Below, piece after piece: positions 53,057 through 62,780 of a DNA stretch of 64,000 nt. Every line of letters begins with the position of its first letter. The stretch's first letter is position 1. Origin of the DNA: DATJGR01 sp963780795 (GTDB taxonomy: Bacteria > Pseudomonadota > Gammaproteobacteria > Pseudomonadales > Azotimanducaceae); contig CAWADH010000010.1 in NCBI GenBank assembly GCA_963780795.1, positions 1 to 64,000 of the forward strand. Reading direction: 5' to 3'. A program made the position numbers and the translations under genes. The notes beneath the pieces are model-generated. The model did not search any database and was not told the origin of the DNA. It saw only the letters and a list, made by a program, of their open reading frames with translations.

Positions 53057-54259
53057 ATGGACCTGACGTACGGTGGCGAATACGAACACTTTCGCAACGC
53101 GGTGCGCGATTTCATTGCGACGCACCGGCATGCAGCGCCCGACGGCCAAGGCATGCGCGCGGAGAAGACGCGCGCGTGGCAGAAGATGCTGATCGAACGC
53201 GGCTACACCGCGCGCACGATTCCGCGCGAGTACGGCGGCTACGGCGGCGACGCGGACATTCTCAAGTCGCGCATCATCGCCGAGGAATTTGCGCAGGCGC
53301 AGGTGCCCGGCGGCCTCGGCGGACAAGGCATCTCGATGCTGGTGCCGACGCTGCTCGAAATGGGCACCGAAGAACAGAAGCGGCAATTCATCGGACCGAC
53401 GCTGCGCGGCGAAACGATCTGGTGCCAGGGGTATTCCGAGCCCGGCGCAGGCAGCGACCTCGCTAGCCTGCGCACGCGCGCGGAGCTCGACGGCGACGAG
53501 TGGGTGGTGAACGGTCAGAAGATCTGGACCAGCACCGCGCAACACGCCGACTGGATCTTCTGCCTCGTGCGCACCGAACCGAAGGCACCGAAACATCAAG
53601 GCATCAGTTTTCTGCTGTTCTCGATGAAGACGCCCGGCATCGAAGTGCGGCCGTTGAAGACGATGACCGGCGACGCGACGTTCAACGAAGTGTTCTTCAC
53701 CAACGTGCGCGTGCCGAAAGGTCAGATCGTCGGCCGCCGCGGCGAAGGCTGGCTGGTGGCGAATTCGATTCTGCGCCACGAACGCAGCTCGCTCGGCGAT
53801 CCGAACGCGATGCTGACGCGCTTGAACGCGTTGACCGAGTTGATGAAGACCGAAACGCTCGACGGACGCCGTCTGATCGACGACCCCGTGTATCGCGACC
53901 GGCTGATGAAGATCCAGGGCGAAGTGATGGCGATGCGGTTGAACGATCTGCGCCTGTTGTCGGCGAAGCTGAACAACAAGAACGCGAGCCTCGCCGGCAT
54001 GATCGTCAAACTGAAAGGCACCGAACTGCGCCACGATCTCGAATCGCTCGGCATCGACGTGCTCGGAGAAATCGGCGCGCTTTACCGCGACGAGCACGGC
54101 GACGCGCCTTACCTAAAGGATCACGGCATGTATCAGTACCATTACATGTTCTATCTCGGTCTCATCATCGGCGGCGGCACGTCGCAGATTCAGAAGAACA
54201 TCATCAGCGAACGCGGACTCGGCATGCCGAAGGAACCGAAACTGAGCAAGGAGTCCTGA
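53057..54259 (+). CDS. Acyl-CoA dehydrogenase (large subunit of a two-gene pair)
   Basis: 400 residues from ATG 53057, with GGAGAACG upstream. WCQGYSEPGAGSDLASLRTRA and NGQKIWTSTAQHADWIFCLVRT are the flavin/substrate signatures, and GGGTSQIQKNIISERGLGMPK the C-terminal helix. It is followed 2 bp later by a second dehydrogenase, the arrangement of alpha2beta2 FadE-type enzymes that act on bulky acyl-CoA substrates such as steroid side chains. Confidence 0.93.
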   Translation: MDLTYGGEYEHFRNAVRDFIATHRHAAPDGQGMRAEKTRAWQKMLIERGYTARTIPREYGGYGGDADILKSRIIAEEFAQAQVPGGLGGQGISMLVPTLLEMGTEEQKRQFIGPTLRGETIWCQGYSEPGAGSDLASLRTRAELDGDEWVVNGQKIWTSTAQHADWIFCLVRTEPKAPKHQGISFLLFSMKTPGIEVRPLKTMTGDATFNEVFFTNVRVPKGQIVGRRGEGWLVANSILRHERSSLGDPNAMLTRLNALTELMKTETLDGRRLIDDPVYRDRLMKIQGEVMAMRLNDLRLLSAKLNNKNASLAGMIVKLKGTELRHDLESLGIDVLGEIGALYRDEHGDAPYLKDHGMYQYHYMFYLGLIIGGGTSQIQKNIISERGLGMPKEPKLSKES

Positions 54260-54261
54260 CC

Positions 54262-55350
54262 GTGGAATTCGGACTCTCGCAAGAACAGGAATATCTGCGC
54301 GACACGCTCACGCGCTTTCTCGCCGACAACGCCGGCCTCCCGCGCGCGCGCCGGTTCGCGGACGGCGGCGAACGCCGTGCGCAGGATCTGTGGGACGGTC
54401 TCGTCGCGCTCGGCGTGCCGGGGCTCGTCATTCCGGAAGCGCACGGCGGCGTGGGTCTCACCACGCTCGATGCCGCTACCGTCGCGCAGGCGCTCGGCGC
54501 CGCGATCGCGCCGGTGCCGTTCATCGGCGCCGCCGTTCTCGTACCGCGCGCGTTGATGAAAGCCGGCAGTGCCGATCAGCAGGCGGACTGGCTGCCGCGC
54601 ATCGCCTCCGGTGAAGCCATCGTCGGCATCGCCGTCTCGGAAGCGGCGAGCGGTGCGCGCGAAGGCGCGAAAGTCACGGCGGGCGGCGGCAAGTTGTCGG
54701 GCAAGACGCTGTTCGTAATCGACTTCGAAGCCGACGCGTATCTGGTGGCGGACGACCGCCGGCGGCTCTATCTGGTCGACGCCAACGCGAAAGGGCTGAC
54801 GCGTCGCGATCTTCAGACCATCGACGCGACGCGACGCATCGGCGAACTGGTGCTCGACGGCGTGGCCGCGCAACTGCTGCCCGCGAGCGAAGACGATGCG
54901 GTTCTCGCCGACGTACTCGACGTCGGACGGGTGCTGCTCGCGGCCGACACGCTCGGCGCGGCGCAGAACATGCTCGATCAGGCGGTCGCCTATTCGCTGA
55001 CGCGGGAACAGTTCAATCGTCCGATCGGTTCGTTCCAGGCGGTCAAACACATGTGCGCCGAGATGGCGGCCGAGCTCGAGCCGTGCCAGTCGCTGGTGTG
55101 GTATGCGGCGCATGCGGTCGATGCCATTCCCGACGAAGCGCGTGTCACTGCCTGCCATGCCAAAGCGCACATCGCCGAGGCCGGCAAGTTCGTCGCGAAA
55201 ACCGCCACCGAAGTGCACGGCGGGATGGGCTTCACCGACCTGCTCGGCCTGCACTACTGGTTCAAGCGCATCGGCCTCGATCGTCAGCTGCTCGGCAGTC
55301 CCGAGCGGCTCCGTGAAGAGGCCGCGCGGGCGCAGGCGCTGATCGCATGA
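54262..55350 (+). CDS. Acyl-CoA dehydrogenase-like protein (small subunit)
   Basis: 362 residues from GTG 54262 with AAGGAG upstream. ACAD fold: EFGLSQEQEYLRDTLTRFLAD, GLVIPEAHGGVGLTTLDAATVAQALG, REQFNRPIGSFQAVKHMCAEM, ATEVHGGMGFTDLLGLHYWFKR. It is shorter than its neighbour and lacks the usual SEP-G-S-D flavin loop, the pattern of the partner subunit in heteromeric steroid- or terpene-active dehydrogenases. Assignment as partner is from adjacency. Confidence 0.9.
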   Translation: MEFGLSQEQEYLRDTLTRFLADNAGLPRARRFADGGERRAQDLWDGLVALGVPGLVIPEAHGGVGLTTLDAATVAQALGAAIAPVPFIGAAVLVPRALMKAGSADQQADWLPRIASGEAIVGIAVSEAASGAREGAKVTAGGGKLSGKTLFVIDFEADAYLVADDRRRLYLVDANAKGLTRRDLQTIDATRRIGELVLDGVAAQLLPASEDDAVLADVLDVGRVLLAADTLGAAQNMLDQAVAYSLTREQFNRPIGSFQAVKHMCAEMAAELEPCQSLVWYAAHAVDAIPDEARVTACHAKAHIAEAGKFVAKTATEVHGGMGFTDLLGLHYWFKRIGLDRQLLGSPERLREEAARAQALIA

Positions 55351-55387
55351 CGGGCGTCTGACGCGGCACAGTGCCTTGGGGCATGGA

Positions 55388-55411
55388 TTGAATTCACGTT
55401 CGATGCCCCCA
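55388..55411 (+). promoter_or_regulatory. Sigma-32-like promoter ahead of lon
   Basis: TTGAA (55388-55392) and CCCCCA (55406-55411) are separated by 13 bp, close to the CTTGAA-N13-CCCCAT consensus for the heat-shock sigma factor, and lie about 36 bp before the lon start. The block is framed by GGGGCAT (55378-55384) and ATGCCCC (55403-55409), an inverted repeat that could also act as terminator of the dehydrogenase operon. Confidence 0.45.
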
Positions 55412-55446
55412 CGATTCGGACATCGTCCACTTTTGGCAGGCAACAC

Positions 55447-57867
55447 ATGACCGATACGGTTCAGACGCTTCCAGTGCTTCCGCTGAAGAACACCGTGGTG
55501 TTCCCGGAGCTGGTCGTGCCGCTCGCAGTCGGCAGGCCGAAATCGCTCGCCGCGGTGAAAGCCGCGTCTGAGCACAGTCAGCAGCTGCTGACCATCGCTC
55601 AGCGCGACGCCGAGCAAGATGCGCCCGATCGTTCCGGCATCCACGACATCGGCACGCTCGTCACGATCAAGCGCGTCGAACGCCGCGACGGCGGAGCCAA
55701 CGTCATCGTGCAGGGCATCCAGCGCGTGCGCGTACTGGCCGAGCAGACCAACGACGACCATCTCGAAGTGACGTTCCGGCCGCTGCCGAACCTGCACGTC
55801 GACGCAAACGACCCCGACGGTCCGCGGGTAGACGCGCTCGTCCTCGAAAACCTCGAGCTCGCACGCGCCATCGCGCAGATGTTCGACTCCGAAAACGGCT
55901 TGCAGGTCTTCCATCAGCTCATCGGATCGATCACCGACCCGGTCGTGCAGATGTACCGCATCGCGTCGCTCGCCAACCTCAGCATCGAGAAAGAGCAGGA
56001 AGTGCTCGCCGCGCCGACCACGCTCGCGTTGATGGAAAAACTCCACGACGTGCTGTTGCACGAGAAAAACGTGAACGAGGTGCGTCGCGAAATCGCCGAA
56101 TCGGCGAAGCACGACATCGACAAGCAGCAACGCGAACACCTGTTGCGGCAGCAGAAGCGCGCCATCGAACAAGCGTTGGGCGAGGAAGGCGGCGGCAGCG
56201 AAGAAACCGCCGAACTGCGCGAACAGCTCGCCAAGGCTAATCTGCCCGAAGCCGTGCAGAAGGAAGTCGATCGCGAACTGAAGCGCCTCGCGCGCATGTC
56301 GGAGAACGCGGCGGACTATCAGGTCGCCCGCAGCTATCTCGAGCTGATCGCCGAACTGCCGTGGAACAACCGCACCGAAGACGCGCTCGATCTGAAGCAC
56401 GCGCAGGAAGTACTGGACGCGGATCACTACGGACTCGAAGACGTGAAGGACCGCATCCTCGAAAGCCTCGCGGTGATGCAGCTCAACAAGGAAGCGAAAG
56501 CGCCGATCATCTGCCTCGTCGGTCCTCCCGGCGTCGGCAAGACGTCGCTCGGCCAGTCGATCGCGCGCGCCATGGGCCGCAAGTTCGAGCGGCTGTCGCT
56601 CGGCGGTCTGCACGACGAAGCGGAATTGCGCGGTCACCGCCGCACCTACATCGGTGCGATGCCCGGCCGTCTGATTCAGGCGGTGCGGCGCGCCGGCGTC
56701 AGCAACCCGCTGCTGATGCTCGACGAAATCGACAAGCTAGGCCGCGATTTCCGCGGCGACCCGGCGGCTGCGCTGATGGAAATTCTCGACCCGGCGCAGA
56801 ACAAAGAATTCAGGGACAACTACCTGAACCTGCCGTTCGACCTCTCGAAGGTGTTCTTCATCACCACGGCGAACACGCTCGAAGGCATTCCGCGGCCGTT
56901 GCTCGACCGGATGGAGGTGATGGATCTCACCGGTTACAGCGACCGCGAAAAGCGCGAGATCGCACGGCGCTACCTGATTCCGCGGCAACGCGTCGAGACG
57001 GGTCTCGACGAAGGTCAGCTCGACATCCCCGATGACGTGCTCACGCTCGTCATCCGGCGCTACACGCGTGAAGCCGGCGTGCGGGAACTCGAACGGGTCA
57101 TCGGGCGGCTCGCGCGCAAGCGCGCCCGTCAGGTGCTCGAAAAGCACAACGGCAACCCATTGGCGCCGATCACGGCCGATAATTTGACGAGCCTGATCGG
57201 CCCGATGCGCTTCCAGTCCGACAAAGGTCGCGATTCGTTGCCGGCCGGCGTCGCGGCAGGACTCGCATGGACCGAAGCCGGCGGCGACGTGCTGTACATC
57301 GAGGCAATCCTGACGCATCGCGACGAACGCGTGATGCTGACGGGTCAACTCGGCAACGTGATGCAGGAGTCGGCGAAAGCGGCGCGCAGCTACATCTGGT
57401 CGGCTGCCGACAAGCTCGGCATCGATCGCAAGCGCATCGAAAAACGCGGCGTGCACATCCACGTGCCTGCCGGTGCGGTGCCGAAAGACGGTCCATCCGC
57501 GGGCATCACGATGGCGACGGCGCTCGTCTCCGCGTACAGCGAAGAGCCGATCCGCCCGAACCTCGCGATGACCGGCGAGATCACATTGTCCGGTCTGGTG
57601 TTGCCGGTGGGCGGTATCAAGGAAAAAGTGCTGGCGGCACACCGCGCCGGCATGAAGCACCTGATTCTGCCGAAGGACAACGAGGCCGATCTCGACAAGG
57701 TGCCCGACAGCGTCCGCAAGGAGTTGACGATCAGCCTGGTCGAACGGCTCGAGGAAGTGATCGCAATTGCGATTCCGGCCCTGAAGCTGAAGGTCTCGGT
57801 GACCGACGACCGGAAGGCCGCCAAACAGGCGGCCGCCGGCGCCTCAGCCGCCCGCGCTGGCGCGTAG
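55447..57867 (+). CDS. lon: ATP-dependent protease Lon
   Basis: 806 residues. N-terminal substrate-binding domain (PVLPLKNTVVFPELVVPLAVGR), coiled middle region, AAA+ module with Walker A GPPGVGKTS (359-367) and Walker B LLMLDEIDKLG, and protease domain with the serine in KDGPSAGIT (about 684) and lysine in GGIKEKVL (about 725). It degrades misfolded and regulatory proteins in the cytoplasm. A sigma-32-like promoter precedes it. Its last 24 bp overlap the convergent iorB-type gene. Confidence 0.97.
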   Translation: MTDTVQTLPVLPLKNTVVFPELVVPLAVGRPKSLAAVKAASEHSQQLLTIAQRDAEQDAPDRSGIHDIGTLVTIKRVERRDGGANVIVQGIQRVRVLAEQTNDDHLEVTFRPLPNLHVDANDPDGPRVDALVLENLELARAIAQMFDSENGLQVFHQLIGSITDPVVQMYRIASLANLSIEKEQEVLAAPTTLALMEKLHDVLLHEKNVNEVRREIAESAKHDIDKQQREHLLRQQKRAIEQALGEEGGGSEETAELREQLAKANLPEAVQKEVDRELKRLARMSENAADYQVARSYLELIAELPWNNRTEDALDLKHAQEVLDADHYGLEDVKDRILESLAVMQLNKEAKAPIICLVGPPGVGKTSLGQSIARAMGRKFERLSLGGLHDEAELRGHRRTYIGAMPGRLIQAVRRAGVSNPLLMLDEIDKLGRDFRGDPAAALMEILDPAQNKEFRDNYLNLPFDLSKVFFITTANTLEGIPRPLLDRMEVMDLTGYSDREKREIARRYLIPRQRVETGLDEGQLDIPDDVLTLVIRRYTREAGVRELERVIGRLARKRARQVLEKHNGNPLAPITADNLTSLIGPMRFQSDKGRDSLPAGVAAGLAWTEAGGDVLYIEAILTHRDERVMLTGQLGNVMQESAKAARSYIWSAADKLGIDRKRIEKRGVHIHVPAGAVPKDGPSAGITMATALVSAYSEEPIRPNLAMTGEITLSGLVLPVGGIKEKVLAAHRAGMKHLILPKDNEADLDKVPDSVRKELTISLVERLEEVIAIAIPALKLKVSVTDDRKAAKQAAAGASAARAGA

Positions 57868-59991
57868 CTGTTCCGGGGTCATCGGTAACTTCCGCACCCG
57901 AATCCCCGTCGCGGCTGCCACGGCATTGGCAACCGCGGCGGCGGTCGGACCTTGGGTCGCTTCGCCGGCGCCTAACGAGCGCATTTGGGGGCGATCGATC
58001 AGCTCGGTGGTTACGGCGGGAACCTCGCTGAATCGCAGGATCGGATAGCTGTCCCAGTCGACCGACGTGACGCCGTCGCGGTCGAACCTCACCGCTTCTT
58101 TCAACGTCCAGCTGAGCGACTGCACCGCGCCGCCTTCGAGCTGGTTCACGATGCCGTCGGGATCGACCACGCGGCCGGCGTCGGCCGCGATCCACACGTG
58201 GTTCACCCGTATCTCCGCCGTTTCGAGGTTCACGTCTGCTTCGACGATGACCGCCGCGTAACACTGCTGGTTCTTGTAGCGGGCGAATCCCAGGCCGCGA
58301 CCGCGCGCGAGCGCTGACGGCGCGTTGACGGAACCCTTCGCCATCGCCGCAACGCGCTCGATCACGTCGCGCGCACGTGCGTCGTCGACGTGCCGCAGCC
58401 GGTAATCGATCGGATCTGCGCCGGCCGCCAGCGCCAGTTCGTTCATGAACGATTCGATCGCGAACACGTTCGCGTGTGCGCCGAGTCCGCGCAGCGATGA
58501 AGTCCGCAGCGGACTGTCGGCGACGAACCGCTTCACCACGCGCGTCTGCGGGAAGCGGTACAACGGCCAGGCGTTGCGATGAATGCCCACCTCCGGGCCG
58601 AGCCGCGGCGCGGGCGGCACGCGCGGAAACGGCTTCGCCAGATGCCACGCCGCGACCAGTTCCGAGCCTTCGTGAAACGGCATCGGCCGGCCAATGTGGG
58701 TAAAACTCCACACGTCGTGCGACCACGTCTGCACGCCGCCGCTGTGGTCGATGTGAGCCTCGAGATCGATGCGCATCGCCGGTCCGTAAGGCTCCCATTG
58801 ATGCTCCTGCTGCCGCGTCCACTTCATCAGTACGGGGCGACCCGGCACCGCGCGTGCACACAACGCCGCATCGAGTGCCACGTCGTCGGCGCCGTTGTGG
58901 CCGTAAGCCCCGGCGCCTTGAGTGTGAACGACGGTGACCTGTTGCGGATCGATGCCGAGCACCTTCGCCACCGTCGGCCCCAGTAACTCGATGCCCTGGC
59001 TGTGGCTCCAGATCGTCAGACGATCGGCATCCCACAACGCCGCCGCGGCCGATGGCGCGAGCGACGCGTGCATTACGTACGGACGCGAATAGCTCGCGCG
59101 CACCTTGATCGAGTCGTCGGGAATCTGCAGCACCGGCAGCGGCGCTTCGCGCGGCACGCCGTCGACGATCGGAAATGCACCGGCCTCGCGTTTCAGGAGA
59201 TGGTCCGACAGGTCGGCCGGAACCTCCAGGTGTTCGGTCTGCTGCCATGACGCGCCTCGCGCTGCGAGCCCCATGAGCCTGACCGCGGCATGCTCCGCCT
59301 CGGCGATCACCGCGACGAAACTGCCATCTACCACCAGTTCGACCAGCGACGCATCGCCATCGAGCCGCGTGCGGTCGAGCGACGCCAGACGGTGGTGATA
59401 TCCGGGCGGACGCACGACACGCGCGTGCAGCATTCCCGGCAACGCCAGGTCGTGCACGAAAACGCCTTCGCCCCTCACCTTGGCCGGCAGGTCGATTCGG
59501 CCGAGGTGCTTGCCGACGACGCGATAGTCCTCAGGCGACTTCTCCGCCACCCACTCCTGAACTTGCAGCCCGAACGTCCGGCCGCCCTGCACGTCCCAAT
59601 AACTCACGGTGCGGTTCGCGCCCGGCACGCCGATCTCGCCGTCGATCACTTCGAGCGCCGCTGCTTCCACACCGAGGTCGGTCGCGGCTTGCTCCAGCAT
59701 GATGCGGCGCGCGTGCGCGCACGCCTGCCGCAGCGCGCTGCCGCTGTCTTCCACCGACATGGAGCCTGCCGTGATCAGCTCGTTCGGAGAACGTCCGGTC
59801 ACCGCGGTTTCGATGCGCACCCGTGCCGGATCGACGTCCAGTTCCTCGGCGGCAATCAGCGTGAGCGCGGTCAGAATGCCCTGCCCGATTTCGACCTTGC
59901 CGGTGCGCACGGTGATCGTGTCGCGCGGATCGATCCCCACCCACTGGTCGAGCGACGCATTGCGTTTCAGCGACGGGGGCAATTCAGGCAT
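57844..59991 (-). CDS. Molybdopterin-binding subunit of an isoquinoline 1-oxidoreductase-type hydroxylase
   Basis: 715 residues from ATG 59991, xanthine-oxidase family large subunit of the IorB kind. DQWVGIDPRDTITVRTGKVEIGQGILTAL starts the molybdenum domain, RIDLPAKVRGEGVFVHDL the second domain, and the catalytic Glu is in LGAGEATQGPTAAAVANAV. It hydroxylates an aldehyde or N-heterocycle with water as oxygen source. No Tat signal is seen at the N-terminus. The 3' end overlaps lon by 24 bp. Start overlaps the 2Fe-2S gene by 8 bp. Confidence 0.9.
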   Translation of the reverse strand: MPELPPSLKRNASLDQWVGIDPRDTITVRTGKVEIGQGILTALTLIAAEELDVDPARVRIETAVTGRSPNELITAGSMSVEDSGSALRQACAHARRIMLEQAATDLGVEAAALEVIDGEIGVPGANRTVSYWDVQGGRTFGLQVQEWVAEKSPEDYRVVGKHLGRIDLPAKVRGEGVFVHDLALPGMLHARVVRPPGYHHRLASLDRTRLDGDASLVELVVDGSFVAVIAEAEHAAVRLMGLAARGASWQQTEHLEVPADLSDHLLKREAGAFPIVDGVPREAPLPVLQIPDDSIKVRASYSRPYVMHASLAPSAAAALWDADRLTIWSHSQGIELLGPTVAKVLGIDPQQVTVVHTQGAGAYGHNGADDVALDAALCARAVPGRPVLMKWTRQQEHQWEPYGPAMRIDLEAHIDHSGGVQTWSHDVWSFTHIGRPMPFHEGSELVAAWHLAKPFPRVPPAPRLGPEVGIHRNAWPLYRFPQTRVVKRFVADSPLRTSSLRGLGAHANVFAIESFMNELALAAGADPIDYRLRHVDDARARDVIERVAAMAKGSVNAPSALARGRGLGFARYKNQQCYAAVIVEADVNLETAEIRVNHVWIAADAGRVVDPDGIVNQLEGGAVQSLSWTLKEAVRFDRDGVTSVDWDSYPILRFSEVPAVTTELIDRPQMRSLGAGEATQGPTAAAVANAVAAATGIRVRKLPMTPEQLRASAGG

Positions 59992-60451
59992 GACCGGCCA
60001 ACCGTTCGAGCGCGCGCAAAATGCGCGGGTGTGCGCCACAACGACACAGGTGGTCGTCGAGCGTCGCGCGAATCTCGTCGCGCGACGGCGTCGCGGTGCG
60101 ATCGAACAGCGCCTTTGCGGCCATCACGATGCCAGACAGGCAGTAGCCGCACTGCGCCGCGTTCTCGCCGAGCAGCGCTCGCTGCACCGGGTGGAGTGCT
60201 TCGCCCTTCTGCAGACCTTCGACCGTTTCGATTCGCCGCCCCTCGAACGATTCGGTCAGCGCGACGCACGACAGCGACGGCGCGCCGTCCACCAGTACCT
60301 TGCACGCGCCGCATTGTTCGAGCCCGCAGCCGAGTTTCACGCTCTTGAGGCCGAGCGCGTTCCGCAACGCGAAGATCAGCGGCACGCCAGCCGCAACGTC
60401 CACCTGCCGGGCGACTCCGTTGACGATCAGTTGCACACTCACCGTTTCCAT
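59984..60451 (-). CDS. 2Fe-2S subunit of an isoquinoline 1-oxidoreductase-type hydroxylase
   Basis: 155 residues from ATG 60451. Plant-type ferredoxin cluster (LGCGLEQCGACKVLVDGAPSLSC) in the first half and the second all-helical cluster (AAQCGYCLSGIVM, CRCGAHPRI) in the second half. It transfers electrons from the molybdenum subunit to an acceptor, probably a cytochrome since there is no FAD subunit gene nearby. Overlaps the molybdenum subunit start, so it is the first gene of the pair. Confidence 0.92.
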   Translation of the reverse strand: METVSVQLIVNGVARQVDVAAGVPLIFALRNALGLKSVKLGCGLEQCGACKVLVDGAPSLSCVALTESFEGRRIETVEGLQKGEALHPVQRALLGENAAQCGYCLSGIVMAAKALFDRTATPSRDEIRATLDDHLCRCGAHPRILRALERLAGHA

Positions 60452-60533
60452 TGCTGCCGTACCGATTTGCGGACAACCTACACACGCGCGGCGCCGCGCG
60501 CCAGCGCGCATCTCACTACTCATCGGGAGTGGC

Positions 60534-62780
60534 ATGAATCCCATCGAACGTCTCGCGCGCTTTCGCGCGCGGCTCATCGGCTGGACCGCGCTCGATCAGA
60601 GCGCCTGGCGAGGCGCGAGCGTTGCACTGCGCAGCGTCGGTTGGCTGCTGGTTGCCATCACCGCATTGCAGCTCGCCTTTCCGGACTTCTCCTGGGAACG
60701 CGCGCTCGGCGCTCTCGCCGCCGCGGGTATTGCCGTGGTCAGCGCATTGGCAGCGCTGCTGCTGGTGCGTTTGTTGCGCCGTGGCCCGTTGTCGTTCTGG
60801 TGGGGGCTGCTGCTGACGACGGCGATACTCGCGATCACCGTCGGCGTCGTGGTGTCGCCGGGCGGGTTCGGTGCCGTGCTCGCTGCAGTGGTCGCGTCGG
60901 CGACGTTGCTCGGTGGCGGCGCAGCTGCGTGGCGCGTAAACGGATTCACTCGGGCGCGCGCTACGCTTGCGGCCATCGGTGCGCTAGGTACGGTCGCGCT
61001 GCTCACCGCAATGTTGTTACCCGGATGGAGCGTTCCGGCTCCGCGCGAGCGGGCATCGCAGCAGGTGGCCGCGCTCGATCTGCCGAATCCCGGCGCGCCA
61101 GGTACGTTCCAGGTCAGCACACTCACGTACGGCAGCGGCCACGACGCGCGGCGAGAGGAGTTCGGCAGCAAGGTCGACGTCGTCAGCGAACCGGTCGACG
61201 GCTCGAAACTCATCGAAGGCTGGTCGGGCCTCGCTGGATGGACTCGAACGCAATACTGGGGATTCGATGCGAAGGAACTGCCGCGGCAAGGTCGCGTCTG
61301 GTTCCCGGACGGCGATGGGCCGTTTCCGCTGCTGCTGATGGTGCACGGCAATCACGACATGGAGGACTTCTCGGATCCCGGCTATGCGTATCTCGGCGAA
61401 CTGTTTGCGAGCCGCGGCATCATCGCGGTTTCGGTGGACGAGAACTTCCTCAACAGCTCCAACGCCGATCTCGTCGGCGGCTTCAAAGGCGGGCTGAAGA
61501 AGGAGAACGATGCACGCGGCTGGATGCTGCTCGAGCATCTGCGATTGTGGCGGCAATGGAATCGAGACCCCTCCAGCCGGTTCCACGGCAAAGTCGACCT
61601 CGACCGCGTCGCGCTGATCGGACATTCGCGCGGCGGCGAAGCGGTGGCGATCGCCGCGCTGTTCAACCGGTTGCCGTTCTATCCGGACGATGCACGCGTC
61701 GCGTTCGACTACGGCTTCAATCTGCGCGGCGTGATCGCGATCGCGCCGTCCGACGGGCAATACGAGCCGCGCAGCGTGCCGACGAAGTTCGCCGACGTGA
61801 ACTATCTCGTCATTCAGGGCAGCTACGACGGCGACGTCCAGTCGTACATGGGTTCCGCGCAATACTCGCGCGTCGGCTTCGACACGTGCGAGCGCTGCTT
61901 CAAGGCCGGCTTTTACCTGCTCGATGCGAACCACGGCCAGTTCAACACCGCGTGGGGACGCAACGATCTGAGCAGCGTGTGGGGGCGCCTGCTGAACCTG
62001 GTTCCGATCATGGACCCGGACGCGCAACGCAACGCGGCCGACGTGATGTTCGGCGCGTTTCTCGAAGTGGTGCTGCATGGGCGCGACGAGTATCGGCCGT
62101 TTCTCGCGAACCCCGCTGCGGGTCTTGCATGGCTCGGTCCCAACATCCGCTTCGTCAACGAATTTTCGGCGGCGGACGAAATGCCGATGGCGAACTTCGA
62201 CGAAGACGCCGATCTGACCAGCGGCTCCGCGCCCGGCGTGCGCATCAGCGGCATCGATCTCGCCCGCTGGCGCGAAGTGCAGCTGCCGCTCAAATGGAAC
62301 GACCTCGACACGCAAGCAGCGGTGATCGGCTGGAACAGAACGGACGACGCGAAGGTTCCGGAACTGCGCATCGATCTGCCGGCGTCGAAGGCACGCAACC
62401 GACAGCTCAGCTTCAGCCTTGCAATGTCCGATGCGAGTCCGCTGGACGAGGATGCGGACACCGAATGGAAAAGGCCCGACTCCATCGACTTCCACGTGGT
62501 GCTGACGGACCGCGACGGTCGCGAGGCGACGGTGGCGCTGTCGACCCTGCAGCTACTCTATCCGCCAGTCGAGGTGACGACCCGCAAGTTCGCGTTTCTC
62601 GACGCGGTCGATCCATCGGAGCCGATCTTTCAACGTTACGCGATAACGACGCAGGATCTAAAGGGAATCGACGGCGGCACCATCGCATCGGTCCGCTTCC
62701 GCTTCGACGCGACGCCGGCGGGCGTCATCGATCTGGACGACGTGGCGATCGCTTCCGATTCGTCAGCGGGCGGCGGTTAG
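60534..62780 (+). CDS. Membrane-linked alpha/beta hydrolase
   Basis: 748 residues from ATG 60534 with GGGAG upstream. Four or five N-terminal hydrophobic helices (to about residue 165; GWLLVAITALQLAF, ALAALLLVRLL, LLLTTAILAITVGVVV, ASATLLGGGAAAW, GTVALLTAMLL) precede a PET-hydrolase/dienelactone-type alpha/beta hydrolase. Its nucleophile is in LIGHSRGGEA (about residue 364), HGNHD is the oxyanion-hole region and an ANHG histidine segment lies downstream. The C-terminal 200 residues are beta-rich. It is likely an exported or periplasm-facing esterase. Its 3' end overlaps marC by 18 bp. Confidence 0.85.
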   Translation: MNPIERLARFRARLIGWTALDQSAWRGASVALRSVGWLLVAITALQLAFPDFSWERALGALAAAGIAVVSALAALLLVRLLRRGPLSFWWGLLLTTAILAITVGVVVSPGGFGAVLAAVVASATLLGGGAAAWRVNGFTRARATLAAIGALGTVALLTAMLLPGWSVPAPRERASQQVAALDLPNPGAPGTFQVSTLTYGSGHDARREEFGSKVDVVSEPVDGSKLIEGWSGLAGWTRTQYWGFDAKELPRQGRVWFPDGDGPFPLLLMVHGNHDMEDFSDPGYAYLGELFASRGIIAVSVDENFLNSSNADLVGGFKGGLKKENDARGWMLLEHLRLWRQWNRDPSSRFHGKVDLDRVALIGHSRGGEAVAIAALFNRLPFYPDDARVAFDYGFNLRGVIAIAPSDGQYEPRSVPTKFADVNYLVIQGSYDGDVQSYMGSAQYSRVGFDTCERCFKAGFYLLDANHGQFNTAWGRNDLSSVWGRLLNLVPIMDPDAQRNAADVMFGAFLEVVLHGRDEYRPFLANPAAGLAWLGPNIRFVNEFSAADEMPMANFDEDADLTSGSAPGVRISGIDLARWREVQLPLKWNDLDTQAAVIGWNRTDDAKVPELRIDLPASKARNRQLSFSLAMSDASPLDEDADTEWKRPDSIDFHVVLTDRDGREATVALSTLQLLYPPVEVTTRKFAFLDAVDPSEPIFQRYAITTQDLKGIDGGTIASVRFRFDATPAGVIDLDDVAIASDSSAGGG

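Noticed and set aside
55378..55409. CIRCE-type (HrcA) operator before lon
   Set aside because: The inverted repeat is GGGGCAT/ATGCCCC with an 18-base spacer and does not match TTAGCACTC-N9-GAGTGCTAA.
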